Shown here piece by piece: positions 41,657 through 51,615 of a stretch of DNA of 64,000 nucleotides (positions within the stretch are counted from its first letter, which is position 1; each line of letters begins with the position of its first letter). The position numbers were made by a program, and so were the translations under genes. The notes under the pieces were generated by a model. The model worked only from the letters and a program-made list of their open reading frames with translations, searched no databases and had not been told where the DNA came from. Origin of the DNA: Streptomyces halstedii (GTDB lineage: Bacteria; Actinomycetota; Actinomycetes; Streptomycetales; Streptomycetaceae); NCBI GenBank assembly GCA_000720535.1, contig JOAZ01000001.1:372001-436000 (forward strand). The letters run 5' to 3'.

Positions 41657-43592
41657 ACCCATGGCCCGCCCCGTGCCCGCCCCCGTACGGGCCGCCGCCG
41701 AGCCCGCCCCCGCCCGGTCCGCGAGCGCCCGCCGGTTCACCGCCGCCCTGCGCGACGCCCTCGACGAGATCGCGGCCCCCGGCGGGCGCCCCACCGCGAC
41801 GGCCGCCCCCCTCGGCGTCCGGGACGCCTACACGGACGACCCCGCCGGCCCCGTACCCGGCGGGCACGTCCCCGTCCACCTGTACGGACGCCAGGTGCTG
41901 GTCGGACCGTGGCCCGGCGACGGCGGCCGGACGGCGGGGTGCGCGAGCTGCCTGGCCCGCAGATGGCAGGGCGTGCGTTCGGTCTCCCTGCGCGAAGGGC
42001 TCGAACGGGGCTCCGGCACCCGGTCGGTGGGCGCGTGGCCGTACGCCACCCCGTTCGCCGCCACCGCCGTGGCCGCGCTGCTCGCGGGACTCGCCGGCCA
42101 GGAGCCCGCCCCCGGCCCCTACCCGCGCGTGCACCTGCTGGACCTGGACGCCATGACCGTACGCAGCCACCCCCTCGTCCCCGACCCCGAGTGCCCCGTC
42201 TGCGGCGCGCCCGGACCGGACACCGCCGAGGCGGCCGCGCTCACCCTGGAGCCCGCGCCGAAACACCGGCCCGGCGCCTTCCGGGTACGCCGGATCGAGG
42301 ACTACCGGCTGCCCGTGGACGCCTTCGCCAACCCGCACTGGGGCGCGCTCGGCCCCTCCGTCATCTGCGACGTCGCCTCCACCACCACCTCCGCCACCGT
42401 CGGCTGCTTCTCCACCCGCTCCGGGGAGTACCTGCGCGAGACGTTCTGGGGCGGCCACGCCGCGAGCTACGCGCACAGCCTGGGCATCGGCGTGCTGGAA
42501 GGGCTGGAGCGGTACGCGGGGATGCGCGCCCGGGGACGGACCACCGGACTCACCGCCTCCCTCGACGCCCTCGGCCCGGACGCCGTCGATCCTCGCGAGA
42601 CCGGCCTGTACTCCGAGGAGTTCTACCGCGACAACCCACGGGTGCGGCCCTTCACCCCGGACCGGGAGATTCCCTGGGTGTGGGGCTGGTCCCTGCGCGA
42701 CGCGAAACCCCGCCCGGTCCCCGAGATCCTCGGCTACTACCACGCCCCCGGCCTGGAGAACCGGTTCGTGCAGGAGAGCTCCAACGGCTGTGCCTCCGGC
42801 GGCAGTCCGGCCGAGGCCGCCTACTTCGGGCTGATGGAGGTCATCGAACGCGACGCCTTCCTGCTGGCCTGGTACGGGCAGGTGCCCCTGCGGGAGATCG
42901 ACCCGGCGACCAGCACCCGCCCCGCCACCCGGCACATGGTCGACCGGCTCGCCCTGTACGGCTACCGGGCCCGCTTCTTCGACACCCGCGTCAGCTTCCC
43001 CGTTCCCGTGGTCACCGCCGTCGCCGAACGCTTCGACGGCGGCACCGGACGCATGTGCTTCGGGGCGGGCGCGGGCCTCGACCCCGAGTCCGCGCTCGAC
43101 TCGGCCCTCTGCGAGATCGCCACCGACTCGGTCAACCTCGTCGGCCGGACCCGCCGCGACGAGGCCCGGCTGCGCGCCATGGCCGAGGACTTCACGAAGG
43201 TCACCACCCTCCACGACCACCCGCTGGTCTACGGCGTCCCCGAGATGGGGCGGCACGCCGACTTCCTGCTGAGGCAGCCGGACCCCCGCCCGCCGCTGCG
43301 CGTGGCCGACGTGCGCTGGCCCGGCCCGGACGGCGAACCGGCCGCCCCCGACCTGCGGGAGGACCTGCTGCGCGCGGTGGCCGCCGTCACCGCCGCCGGG
43401 TTCGACGTGGTCGTCGTCGACCAGACCCTGCCCGAACAGCGCGCCCTCGGCCTGCACACGGTGAAGGTCCTGGTGCCCGGCCTGGTCCCCATCGACTTCG
43501 GCTGGTCCCGGCAACGCGCCCGCCACATGCCCCGGATGCGCACCACGCTCACCGCGGCCGGCCTCAACCCCGCCCCGCACCCGTTCCCGTGA
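41646..43592 (+). CDS. YcaO cyclodehydratase, first copy
   Basis: This 648-aa protein has an N-terminal part (about 1-210) with CxxC pairs CASC and CPVC, like the zinc-bearing half of cyclodehydratase C proteins. A full YcaO domain follows with the ATP/Mg motifs GVLEGLERYAG, ESSNGCASGGSPAEAAYFGL, MEVIERDAFLLAWYG and LCEIATDSVN. It ends NPAPHPFP, a form of the proline-rich C-terminus needed for azoline formation. YcaO enzymes use ATP to turn Cys, Ser or Thr and the preceding carbonyl into (methyl)azolines. The ATG at 41646 overlaps the F gene; an ATG at 41661 is an alternative. Confidence 0.92.
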   Translation: MRAEPMARPVPAPVRAAAEPAPARSASARRFTAALRDALDEIAAPGGRPTATAAPLGVRDAYTDDPAGPVPGGHVPVHLYGRQVLVGPWPGDGGRTAGCASCLARRWQGVRSVSLREGLERGSGTRSVGAWPYATPFAATAVAALLAGLAGQEPAPGPYPRVHLLDLDAMTVRSHPLVPDPECPVCGAPGPDTAEAAALTLEPAPKHRPGAFRVRRIEDYRLPVDAFANPHWGALGPSVICDVASTTTSATVGCFSTRSGEYLRETFWGGHAASYAHSLGIGVLEGLERYAGMRARGRTTGLTASLDALGPDAVDPRETGLYSEEFYRDNPRVRPFTPDREIPWVWGWSLRDAKPRPVPEILGYYHAPGLENRFVQESSNGCASGGSPAEAAYFGLMEVIERDAFLLAWYGQVPLREIDPATSTRPATRHMVDRLALYGYRARFFDTRVSFPVPVVTAVAERFDGGTGRMCFGAGAGLDPESALDSALCEIATDSVNLVGRTRRDEARLRAMAEDFTKVTTLHDHPLVYGVPEMGRHADFLLRQPDPRPPLRVADVRWPGPDGEPAAPDLREDLLRAVAAVTAAGFDVVVVDQTLPEQRALGLHTVKVLVPGLVPIDFGWSRQRARHMPRMRTTLTAAGLNPAPHPFP

Positions 43593-43636
43593 CGGCCCGT
43601 CCGTACCGCACGCCCATCCGAAAGGGGGCCGGCCCC

Positions 43637-45247
43637 ATGGGGTACGCCCACGAGTACGCCGACGCCGTCCTGCACCGGGGACGCGTCCCGATGGAACCCG
43701 CCGACTTCGTCCCCGACTGGGCCGACGGCCCGCGCAAGGGGAAGTTCTACCCCGGCGTGGAGTCCTACGCCCTGCCGGACGGCGACGACCTGCCCGACCC
43801 CCCGGCCGCCCCCGGCCTCCTTCCCTCCGGCGGCGGTCCGGACGGCCGTCCCGGCGGGTTCACGCTGCCGCTGCTGTCCGCGATGCTCAAGGACTCCTAC
43901 GGGCTGACCGGCCGCCGCCTGGGCGTCCAGGCCAACAGCGACCTGTCCGGACTGCCCTTCTACACCCACGCCAACTGGTCCCGGGGCACCGCGGGCGGCG
44001 GCGGGCTCTACCCGGTCAGTATCCACTGGGCGTCCGGCCCGTCCGGACCGCTCACCCCCGGCGTCCACTACTACGACGTCCACCGGCACGCCGTGCAGCG
44101 GCTCCTGACCGGCGACGTCACGGCCCGGATCCGCGAGGCGCTGGGCCCGGACGCGCCCGCCGAGGCGCTGGAGACCGACCAGTACCTGGTGCTCGGTGTC
44201 AAATACTGGCAGAACACCTTCAAGTACAACAGCTTCTCGTACCACGTGGTCTCCACCGATCTCGGCACCGTCGTGCAGACCTGGCGCATCTGGGCCGCCG
44301 CCCACGGGCTGCGTACGGCACCGGTGCTCTGGTTCGACGAGCCCCGGCTGAACGGACTGCTCGGCACCACCGGGGAGGAGGAGACCGTCTTCGCCGTCGT
44401 CCCACTGCACTGGGCGGGCCGGACGGGACCGCCGAGCGCTTCAGGGGCGCCCGGACCGGATCCGGCGGTCGCGCACCGCGACCTGGAGCGCTCGCGCACC
44501 GTCCTGGACTTCCCGACCGTCCGCGCCATGCACGCCGCGACCACCGAGCGCGCCACGGACCGGCCCCCGGCGGGCGCGCTCGCCACGGCCGCCGCCCTCG
44601 CCACCCCGTCCGGCGGCACCCGGGTACCGCTGCCCGCCCCCGCCTTCCCCGACGTACCCGTACGCCGGGTGCTGCGCGCGCGGCGCAGCAGCTTCGGCCG
44701 TTTCGACGCGGCCCGCCCGGTCACCCCCGCGCAGCTCTCCGCCGTCCTCGCGGCCTGCGCGGCGACCACCCTGGACAGCGACGCGGACCCGGCGGGCACC
44801 GTGCGGCTGGCCCGGCTGTACGCCTTCGTCAACCATGTGGAGGGCGTCGAGCCGGGCGCGTACGCCTACGACCCGGACACCGGGGCGCTGCGGCTCGTGG
44901 ACGTGGGGCCGCAGGGGGCCTTCCTCCAGGACACCTACTTCCTGGCCAACTACAACCTGGAACAGGCCGGGGCCGTCCTGGTGCCGACCGTCCGCACCAC
45001 GGCCGTCCTGGACGCGGTGGGGGACCGGGGCTACCGGCTCGCCGTCGGCACCGCGGGCGCCGTGGCCCAGACGTTCTACGTGGCGGCCGCCGCGCTGGAA
45101 CTCGGCGCGGGCGTGGCCCTGGGCTTCGACAACATCTCCCACATCGAGAAGCTGGGCCTGGGCGGCGGCGACGAGGCGCCCCTGCTGATCATGCCGCTCG
45201 GCAACGAACGGCCCCGGCCCGCCGACTTCCGCCACGAGATCGCCTGA
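43637..45247 (+). CDS. SagB-type azoline dehydrogenase
   Basis: ATG at 43637 follows AAAGGGGG; a GTG at 43589 that overlaps the YcaO stop is possible. The 536-aa product is a double nitroreductase-fold protein. The first half has SGLPFYTHANWSRGTAGGGGLYPVS and DQYLVLGVKYWQNTFKYNSFSYH with the KY pair seen at SagB active sites. The second has VLRARRSSFGRFD and FYVAAAALELGAGVALGFDN. With FMN it oxidises azolines to aromatic thiazoles and oxazoles. Its place after YcaO fits the usual B protein of azole-peptide clusters. Confidence 0.9.
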   Translation: MGYAHEYADAVLHRGRVPMEPADFVPDWADGPRKGKFYPGVESYALPDGDDLPDPPAAPGLLPSGGGPDGRPGGFTLPLLSAMLKDSYGLTGRRLGVQANSDLSGLPFYTHANWSRGTAGGGGLYPVSIHWASGPSGPLTPGVHYYDVHRHAVQRLLTGDVTARIREALGPDAPAEALETDQYLVLGVKYWQNTFKYNSFSYHVVSTDLGTVVQTWRIWAAAHGLRTAPVLWFDEPRLNGLLGTTGEEETVFAVVPLHWAGRTGPPSASGAPGPDPAVAHRDLERSRTVLDFPTVRAMHAATTERATDRPPAGALATAAALATPSGGTRVPLPAPAFPDVPVRRVLRARRSSFGRFDAARPVTPAQLSAVLAACAATTLDSDADPAGTVRLARLYAFVNHVEGVEPGAYAYDPDTGALRLVDVGPQGAFLQDTYFLANYNLEQAGAVLVPTVRTTAVLDAVGDRGYRLAVGTAGAVAQTFYVAAAALELGAGVALGFDNISHIEKLGLGGGDEAPLLIMPLGNERPRPADFRHEIA

Positions 45248-45262
45248 CGGGGAGACCGCCCG

Positions 45263-48037
45263 ATGACACTCATGACCTCCGACACCGCCGCCCCCACCAC
45301 CCGCTGGGAACCGGGCCGGCGCTTCCTGCTCCGCGCCGCCGGGCTCCCCGTCGAGGCCGTCCGCGGCCTGCGGTGCGCCGGCACCCGCCGGTGGGCCGAC
45401 CAGGTCCTCGACGGGGAGGAACGCCTCATTGAGGGCGGCGCCGCCCTCAGCGACCTGCTGCACGGCCTGGTCGAGTCCGCCGACGCCACCGGCGGCGACG
45501 CCCGCCGGGCCCTGCTCACCCTGCGGCGCCAGGTGTACAACAACCGGCTTCCCGCCGATCCCGGGGCCGCCGTACGCCTGGTGGGCGCCCTGGACGAGGC
45601 CGCCGGGGAGCGGACCGCCGCCTGGCTGGACGACCGCGCCGCCCACGGCCGGCTCCTCGCCGAGGGGCCCGCCCTGCTGGCCGGTGAACTGCGCTCCGCG
45701 CGCGCCGAGTTGCGCCGCGCCCTGTCCCGGGACCGGCTGCGGCTCGGCCTGCTGCTCGCCTCGCCCACCCTGGACGGGCGGCTCGACGGCTATCTGCGGG
45801 ACACCTCGCCCGAACCGGGCAAGCGGATGCGGAAGATCGAACGGTCCGCGCTCACCTACCTCTACCGCACGGCCTGCAAGACGAGCCCCTTCAGCACGCT
45901 CACCGCCGTCGCGGCCGGCACCTTCGACGACGGTCCGGCGGACGGCGCTGCCCGGGACACGTCTGCCCTGCGGATCGACGGGGCGTGGCGGAGCCATGTG
46001 CGGCTCAACGTCGTCGCCCTGGGGCGGCTGGCCGACCTGATCCTGGCCGACCCGGTGCGCCGCCAGGACCTCCCCGTCGTCCTGTCGCCGGGCTGGGGCC
46101 GCGACGAGGACCGCATCCGCTACGTCCGCCAGTGGGTGACCACGGGCGACGACAGCGCGGCCGTCACCTTCGACGCCGTCCGCGACCGGCTTTTTTACCT
46201 CCGCAACAGCGGCACCCTGGAACGCCTGCTCACCTTCTTCGGCAGCCACGACCGGCCGCGCCACCGCGACCTCGTGGCACGGCTGCGCGCCGAGCACGGC
46301 GCCGACGAGGCCGAGTGCGAGCGGTACGCGGCGGCCCTGCTCCAGCTCGGCATGGTGCAGGTCCCCGGCCTGCGCACCGACGTGCACAGCCCCGATCCGC
46401 TGGGCTCCTTCCAACAGGCCCTGCGCGCCCTGGCGGCACCGTGGGCCGACGCGGTGGCCGACGCCCTGGACGGCCCGGCCGCCTGCCTGGCCGCGTACCC
46501 GGCGGCCCCGCTCGCCGAGCGACGCACCCTGCTGCACACCCTGCGCGAACAACTCCTGGACGTACAGCGTGACGTGGGGGCCCAGGCGCCCGCCCTCCCG
46601 CAGACCCTGCTGTACGAGGACGTCAGCGCGGGCGACGACGTGACCGCCCCGGGCGGCCTGCTGGCGGGGGAGACGGGCCGGTCCCTGCGGGCGGTCGAGG
46701 GCATCCTGCCGATGTTCGACATCACCCTGCCCCAGCGCATCACCCTGCACGGCTTCTTCGCGGCCCGCTACGGGCGCGGCGGGCGCTGCGACGACCTGCT
46801 CGGCCTGGTGCACGACTTCCACGAGGACTTCTTCGACCAGTACATCTCCTTCACCGCCAAACGCACCGCCTTCGACGACAAGGGTCACTACGTCCCCGAG
46901 GAGAACTGGCTCGGCCAGAGCGCGCTGCGGACCCTGGACGACGCCCGCCGCGACTTCGCCGCGGGGATGGCACGGCTGTGGGAGGAACACGGCACGGCGG
47001 AAGAGATCCATCTCCCGGACGGGCTCCTCGCCTCCGTCGCGGCCCGACTCGCCCCCCTGACACCCGACTTCACCCCGCAGAGCCACCATCTCCAGGTCGC
47101 ACACCCCGGCCCGGACGGGCCGGGCGAGCCGCTGGTCGTCCTGAACCGTTCCTACGGCGGACTCGCCTTCCCCTTCAGCCGCTTCACCCACGTGTACGAC
47201 GCACCGGACGCGGGCGGACCCGGCCTCTCCGCGCGACTGCGCGCGGAACTGCGCGAACGGCAGCCGGAGGGAGCCGTGTTCGCGGAGGTGACGGGTGGCC
47301 AGATCACCAGCAACCTCAACCTGCACGGGCGGCTGACCGACTACCAGATCGTCTGCCCCGGCGAGACCTCCACCGTCCCGGAGGCCGACCGCCTCCACCT
47401 GGACGATCTGTACCTGGAACACGACGAGGCCACCGACCGGCTCGTCCTGCGCTCACGCCGGCTGGACCGCGAGGTCGTCCCCGTCTACCTCGGCTACCTC
47501 GTCCCGGTGGCCCTGCCCGAGATCCCCCGCACCCTGCTGCTCCTCTCACCGAGCACCATGACCCCCACCGACCTCTGGGGTGGCGTCCCCGAGAGCCCGT
47601 CCGTGGACGGCGTGACCCGCCGCCCGCGCGTGCGGCACGGCGACGTCGTGGTCAGCCGCCGCAGCTGGACGGCCGACGCCGCGGCCCTCCCGGTCCGCGC
47701 CCCCGGGACCGACGCGTCCGGCTGGTTCCTCCAGTGGCGGCGCTGGCGCCGCGCACATGGCCTGCCCGACCAGGTCTTCGCCACGACGCTCCGCGACGGA
47801 CGCCGGGCGCTGGGCGCCAAACCCCTGTACGTGGACTTCGACAGCCCCCTGTCCCTCACCGCGTTCGACGCCCTGGTGGACCGCGAACCGGGCACCACCG
47901 TGGTCCTGCGCGAGATGCTCCCGGCCGAGGACGGGCTGCACCTCACCTCGGACGAGGGACGCCACGTGGCCGAACTCGCCGTAGAGACCTTCACCTCCCG
48001 CTCCCGCACCGAGGACGGCCCCGCATGCCCGAACTGA
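45263..48037 (+). CDS. Lantibiotic dehydratase, glutamylation domain (LanB N-terminal type)
   Basis: This 924-aa protein of the Lant_dehydr_N family has the hallmark YLYRTACKTSPFSTLTAVAAG, then RLNVVALGRLADL-like strands and the conserved FDITLPQRITLHGFFAARYGRGG (as a span about 490-512) and FPFSRFTHVYD. In split dehydratases (as in thiomuracin TbtB or goadsporin) this part uses glutamyl-tRNA to activate Ser/Thr of the core by glutamate esterification. GGGGAGA precedes the ATG at 45263. Its 3' end overlaps the elimination protein by 13 bp. Confidence 0.92.
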   Translation: MTLMTSDTAAPTTRWEPGRRFLLRAAGLPVEAVRGLRCAGTRRWADQVLDGEERLIEGGAALSDLLHGLVESADATGGDARRALLTLRRQVYNNRLPADPGAAVRLVGALDEAAGERTAAWLDDRAAHGRLLAEGPALLAGELRSARAELRRALSRDRLRLGLLLASPTLDGRLDGYLRDTSPEPGKRMRKIERSALTYLYRTACKTSPFSTLTAVAAGTFDDGPADGAARDTSALRIDGAWRSHVRLNVVALGRLADLILADPVRRQDLPVVLSPGWGRDEDRIRYVRQWVTTGDDSAAVTFDAVRDRLFYLRNSGTLERLLTFFGSHDRPRHRDLVARLRAEHGADEAECERYAAALLQLGMVQVPGLRTDVHSPDPLGSFQQALRALAAPWADAVADALDGPAACLAAYPAAPLAERRTLLHTLREQLLDVQRDVGAQAPALPQTLLYEDVSAGDDVTAPGGLLAGETGRSLRAVEGILPMFDITLPQRITLHGFFAARYGRGGRCDDLLGLVHDFHEDFFDQYISFTAKRTAFDDKGHYVPEENWLGQSALRTLDDARRDFAAGMARLWEEHGTAEEIHLPDGLLASVAARLAPLTPDFTPQSHHLQVAHPGPDGPGEPLVVLNRSYGGLAFPFSRFTHVYDAPDAGGPGLSARLRAELRERQPEGAVFAEVTGGQITSNLNLHGRLTDYQIVCPGETSTVPEADRLHLDDLYLEHDEATDRLVLRSRRLDREVVPVYLGYLVPVALPEIPRTLLLLSPSTMTPTDLWGGVPESPSVDGVTRRPRVRHGDVVVSRRSWTADAAALPVRAPGTDASGWFLQWRRWRRAHGLPDQVFATTLRDGRRALGAKPLYVDFDSPLSLTAFDALVDREPGTTVVLREMLPAEDGLHLTSDEGRHVAELAVETFTSRSRTEDGPACPN

Positions 48038-49305
48038 ACCCGCCCCGCCCCGCCCCGGCCGCCGTGCTGACCGAACCGGCCGCCGTGCTGACCGGCTCCG
48101 CCGCCGTGACGACGGATCAGGTCGCGGTGGCGACACGGCCCGTCGCCGTGACGGCGGAGCCGGGGGAGTGGATCGCCCTGCACGTCTTCTACGCCGCCAG
48201 CCCGCAGCCGATGCTCGTCAACTGCGTACGCCCCCTGGTGGACCAGCTCACCGGCGAAGGGCTGCTGGACGGCCACTTCTTCATCAACTACTGGCTGGAG
48301 GGCCCCCACGTCCGGCTGCGCCTGCGCCCCGCGAGCGCCGCCGCCGCGCCCGAGGTGCTGCGCCGGGCCGAGGAAGCGCTGACCGCGTTCCTGCGGACCC
48401 GCCCCGCGCTGTACGAGGTGGACTCGGGCTTCCTCAAGGACTTCTACAACGCCCTGTTCGACATCGAGTTCCCCGGCGAGGACCGGGACCGCTTCATGGG
48501 CGAGGACGGCCGGATGAACCTGCGGCCGAACAACTCCTTCAGCCGCGAGCCCTACGCCCCCGAGTACGCCAAGTACGGCGGGCCCGCCGGGGTGGAGCTC
48601 GCCGAATGGCACTTCCGGCACTCCAGCGACCTGGTCATGGACGCCTTCCGCACCATGAACCTGCATCTGCGCACCGTACTGCTGGGCACCTCGGCGCAGT
48701 TGATGATGGTGATGGCGAGCTGCTTCCTGCCGGAGGAGGACCGCCTCGCCGACTACCTCGACGGCTACTACGAGTTCTGGCACCGCGCCTTCCCCGGCAC
48801 CGGGTTCATCGGCTCGAAGGAGTACGAGAAGAACTACGCCGAGATGGCGCCGCCGCTGGGCCGCCGCTTCGCCGAGATCCGCGCCGCCGTCGCGGCGGGC
48901 GAACTCCAGCGGCTCCCCGGGTTCCTGCGGGGCTGGGCCACCCACTGCCTGGAGCTGCGGGCCCGCATCGAGGACCTCACCGTCCGGGGTGAGCTGGCCT
49001 TCCCGGTCTGGGACGGGCCCGCCCGGGAGGACACCGGGCAGCAGCGCGCACAACCGGCGGACGCCGCGCCGCTGGAGACGCTCACCCATGTGCCGGCCGT
49101 GCTGCCCCGGCTGCTCTCCCCGTACATGCACATGACCAACAACCGGTTGCACGTGACGATCCGGGACGAGGCCTATCTCTCCTTCGTCCTCGGCCAGGTC
49201 CTCAGGGAGCCGGACCCGGCGGCGGACGGTTCCGCGTCCCCGGCCGGTACGGATCCCGCCGACGCGTCCCGGGCGGCGGGCGGCCCCGAGGCGGCCACCC
49301 CGTGA
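48025..49305 (+). CDS. Thiopeptide-type (LanB C-terminal) elimination protein
   Basis: ATG at 48025 lies inside the end of the glutamylation gene. After about 45 low-complexity residues the 426-aa product follows the Lant_dehydr_C/thiopeptide-type pattern: WIALHVFYAASPQPMLVNCV, FFINYWLEGPHVRLRLRP, NSFSREPYAPEYAKYGGPAG and YMHMTNNRLHVTIRDEAYL. Family members either remove the glutamate to give dehydroalanine/dehydrobutyrine (TbtC type) or carry out the thiopeptide [4+2] cyclisation (TbtD type). As the only such protein here it must be needed for elimination. The stop overlaps the peptidase start (GTGA). Confidence 0.88.
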   Translation: MPELNPPRPAPAAVLTEPAAVLTGSAAVTTDQVAVATRPVAVTAEPGEWIALHVFYAASPQPMLVNCVRPLVDQLTGEGLLDGHFFINYWLEGPHVRLRLRPASAAAAPEVLRRAEEALTAFLRTRPALYEVDSGFLKDFYNALFDIEFPGEDRDRFMGEDGRMNLRPNNSFSREPYAPEYAKYGGPAGVELAEWHFRHSSDLVMDAFRTMNLHLRTVLLGTSAQLMMVMASCFLPEEDRLADYLDGYYEFWHRAFPGTGFIGSKEYEKNYAEMAPPLGRRFAEIRAAVAAGELQRLPGFLRGWATHCLELRARIEDLTVRGELAFPVWDGPAREDTGQQRAQPADAAPLETLTHVPAVLPRLLSPYMHMTNNRLHVTIRDEAYLSFVLGQVLREPDPAADGSASPAGTDPADASRAAGGPEAATP

Positions 49306-50576
49306 CCGACACCCCCGACAGAGCCGCGCCACCCCCGGGCACGAGCACGGCACCCGCCGCGCCCACGTCCGCCGCGCTCACGTCCGCCGGGCCCGCCTCG
49401 GCCGCACCCGTGCCCGACGCGCCCGTGCCCGACGCACCCATGTCCGCGCCGTCCGTACCCGCCCCGGACGCCCGCACCGCCGCCGTCCGGGCCTACCGCC
49501 CCGCCCTGCGGGACGGCGTCCTGCTCAGCGGGCCCCTGCTGCGCGGCCCCCGTACCGTGCACCTGATCCGGCACCCCGCCACCGGTGCCGCGTTCGAGGC
49601 CGGGGTCAAGGAGTACTTCCTCCTCTCCCGGCTCGACGGGACCAGCAACCTCGACGACCTCGCGCCCGCCTACGCCGCCCGCTTCGGCCGCCGGCTCGAC
49701 GAGGGCAACTGGAGCCGGCTTCTCGGACTCCTCGGCACCCGGGGCCTGCTGGACGGGGCCCCCGACCCGCCGCCGAGCGCACCGGCCCCCACCCGCACCG
49801 GCACCTTCTGGCGCGGCACCCGCCGCATGGTCGCCGACGCGGACGCGACCACCGCCCGGCTCCACCGGTTCCTGCGCCCGCTCCTGCACCCCGCGCTCCA
49901 ACTGCCGCTGCTGGCGGCCGTGCTGGCCATGGAAGTGGCACTTGTCCTGCACTTCGGTGAACTCATGGACGGTACACTGGAGTTGTTCCGGCAACCCGTT
50001 GTGCTGGCGGCGGTCGCCCTGTTCCTCTGGTTCAGCATCACCGTCCACGAACTCGCCCACGGTGTCGCGGCCCAGCACTACGGCGGTCATGTAGCCGAGA
50101 TCGGGCTGCGCTGGAGATTCCCGGCAGCGATGCTCTACTGCACCGTCGACAACTACCTCTTCCTCCCGGGCCGCCGCGCCAAGCTGGTCATCGCCGGCGC
50201 GGGCGCCCACATCAACCTGCTGCTCCTGCTGCCGTTCGCCCTCTGGTGGGCCCTCCTCCCCGGCGACGACCCGGCCCGCCCGCTCCTCGCCGGACTGCTG
50301 TTCCTCGGCAGCGTCCAAGGACTCAGCAACCTCGTCCCCCTGCCGCCGCTCGACGGCTACCGGATGCTCGGCCACGCCCTGGGCGCCGCCCACCTGGCCC
50401 CCGAGACCCGTACCTATCTGGCGCTGCGCGCGGGGCGGGGCGGCACCGAGGCGACCGCCGCCTACCCCCGCCGGGCCAGGACCCTCTACACGGCGTACGG
50501 CATCGGATCGGCTCTCCTGCTCCTCCTCGCCGTGACCGGCACCTGCGTGGTGGCGGTCCTCCTGCTGCTGCGGTGA
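49302..50576 (+). CDS. Membrane M50-type metallopeptidase with N-terminal PqqD/RRE-like region
   Basis: This 424-aa protein starts at GTG 49302. Residues 1-55 are Ala/Pro-rich. Residues about 70-150 (GVKEYFLLSRLDGTSNLDDLAPAYAARFGRRLDEGNWSRL, quoted as a span) resemble a winged-helix PqqD/RRE domain. Then come at least six membrane helices with zinc motif HELAHG (H249, E250, H253) and the second motif PLPPLDG (D351), as in site-2 proteases. It could cut the leader peptide at or in the membrane during export, or give immunity. It sits between the dehydratase and ABC transporter genes in the same operon. Confidence 0.82.
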   Translation: MTDTPDRAAPPPGTSTAPAAPTSAALTSAGPASAAPVPDAPVPDAPMSAPSVPAPDARTAAVRAYRPALRDGVLLSGPLLRGPRTVHLIRHPATGAAFEAGVKEYFLLSRLDGTSNLDDLAPAYAARFGRRLDEGNWSRLLGLLGTRGLLDGAPDPPPSAPAPTRTGTFWRGTRRMVADADATTARLHRFLRPLLHPALQLPLLAAVLAMEVALVLHFGELMDGTLELFRQPVVLAAVALFLWFSITVHELAHGVAAQHYGGHVAEIGLRWRFPAAMLYCTVDNYLFLPGRRAKLVIAGAGAHINLLLLLPFALWWALLPGDDPARPLLAGLLFLGSVQGLSNLVPLPPLDGYRMLGHALGAAHLAPETRTYLALRAGRGGTEATAAYPRRARTLYTAYGIGSALLLLLAVTGTCVVAVLLLLR

Positions 50577-50619
50577 CCCGACCGCGCGACCGCCCCCGAC
50601 CCGAAGGATCACGCACCAC

Positions 50620-51615
50620 ATGAGTGAGGTACAGGCCATGCGACCCACACCCACCGACGGCCCCGACCCGGCCCCTGCCGTCCGCGTCCAGGGGGTGTCC
50701 AAGCGGTACGGCGACCGGCAGGCCGTCGACGACGTGTCCCTGGACATCCACCGCGGCGAGTTCTTCGGCCTCCTGGGCCCCAACGGGGCGGGCAAGTCCA
50801 CCCTGGTGGAGATCATGGAGGGCCTGCGCCAGGCCGACTCGGGCTCCGTCGCGCTGTTCGGGGAGCCGCCCTGGCCGCGCAACACCGCGCTGCTGCCACG
50901 CCTCGGCGTACAGACCCAGTCCTCGGCGTTCTTCGTCCGGCAGACCGCGCACGAGCACCTGCGGACCGTCGCCGCGCTCTACGGGGTCGCACGCGCGGCC
51001 GTCGACACCACCCTGGAATCGGTGGGACTGACCGAACAGCGCGACGTCCAGGTGGAGAGCCTCTCCGGCGGTCAGCGTCAGCGGCTCGCCATCGCCTCCG
51101 CCCTGGTGCACGGCCCCGAGCTGATCTTCCTGGACGAGCCGACCGCCGCCCTCGACCCGCAGGCCCGCCGCGCCCTGTGGGAGGTGCTGCGCGCCCTCAA
51201 GGCCGAGGGCCGCACCATCGTCTACACCACGCACCACCTGGACGAGGCCGAAGCCCTCTGCGACCGCATCGCCATCCTGGTGGACGGCAAGGTCGCGGTG
51301 ACCGACTCCCCGCACAACCTCGTCGGCGCCTCCGAGGCCCCCAGCCGGCTGATGCTGCCGCTCGGCCGGCTCGACGAACAGCAGGCGGCCGCCATCTCCG
51401 GCGTGGACCGGGTCACCGTCCAGGGCGGCTCCCTCGTCCTGGAGACACGGACGGCCGGGAAGGTCCTCAGCGCCGTCGACCAGCTCACCGGACTGGACGG
51501 CGTGCAGACCCGCACCGCCAGCCTCGAAGACGTCTACCTCGACCTGACCGCCCGGCTCACCAGTGCCCCGCGGTCCCCCCTCCGCACCGCCGAGACCACG
51601 GAGCACCAGCCATGA
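50620..51615 (+). CDS. ABC transporter ATP-binding protein
   Basis: This 331-aa protein has Walker A GPNGAGKST (53-61), signature LSGGQRQR, Walker B LIFLDEPTAALD and the H-loop TTHHLDEAEAL. It is of the drug-export (DrrA/CcmA) class with a C-terminal extension. With the next gene it forms a type-2 exporter, likely for the mature peptide or for self-protection. Its stop overlaps the permease start by 4 bp. Confidence 0.95.
   Translation: MSEVQAMRPTPTDGPDPAPAVRVQGVSKRYGDRQAVDDVSLDIHRGEFFGLLGPNGAGKSTLVEIMEGLRQADSGSVALFGEPPWPRNTALLPRLGVQTQSSAFFVRQTAHEHLRTVAALYGVARAAVDTTLESVGLTEQRDVQVESLSGGQRQRLAIASALVHGPELIFLDEPTAALDPQARRALWEVLRALKAEGRTIVYTTHHLDEAEALCDRIAILVDGKVAVTDSPHNLVGASEAPSRLMLPLGRLDEQQAAAISGVDRVTVQGGSLVLETRTAGKVLSAVDQLTGLDGVQTRTASLEDVYLDLTARLTSAPRSPLRTAETTEHQP

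Noticed and set aside
46188..46198. Run of six T in the LanB-type gene as a slippage or frameshift site
   Set aside because: The frame before and after the run reads as one continuous dehydratase, and no alternative frame with domain sequence follows.
44441..47422. A 993-codon open frame on the minus strand across the SagB and LanB genes
   Set aside because: No domain is seen in it, and the plus strand has intact family motifs throughout. Shadow frame.
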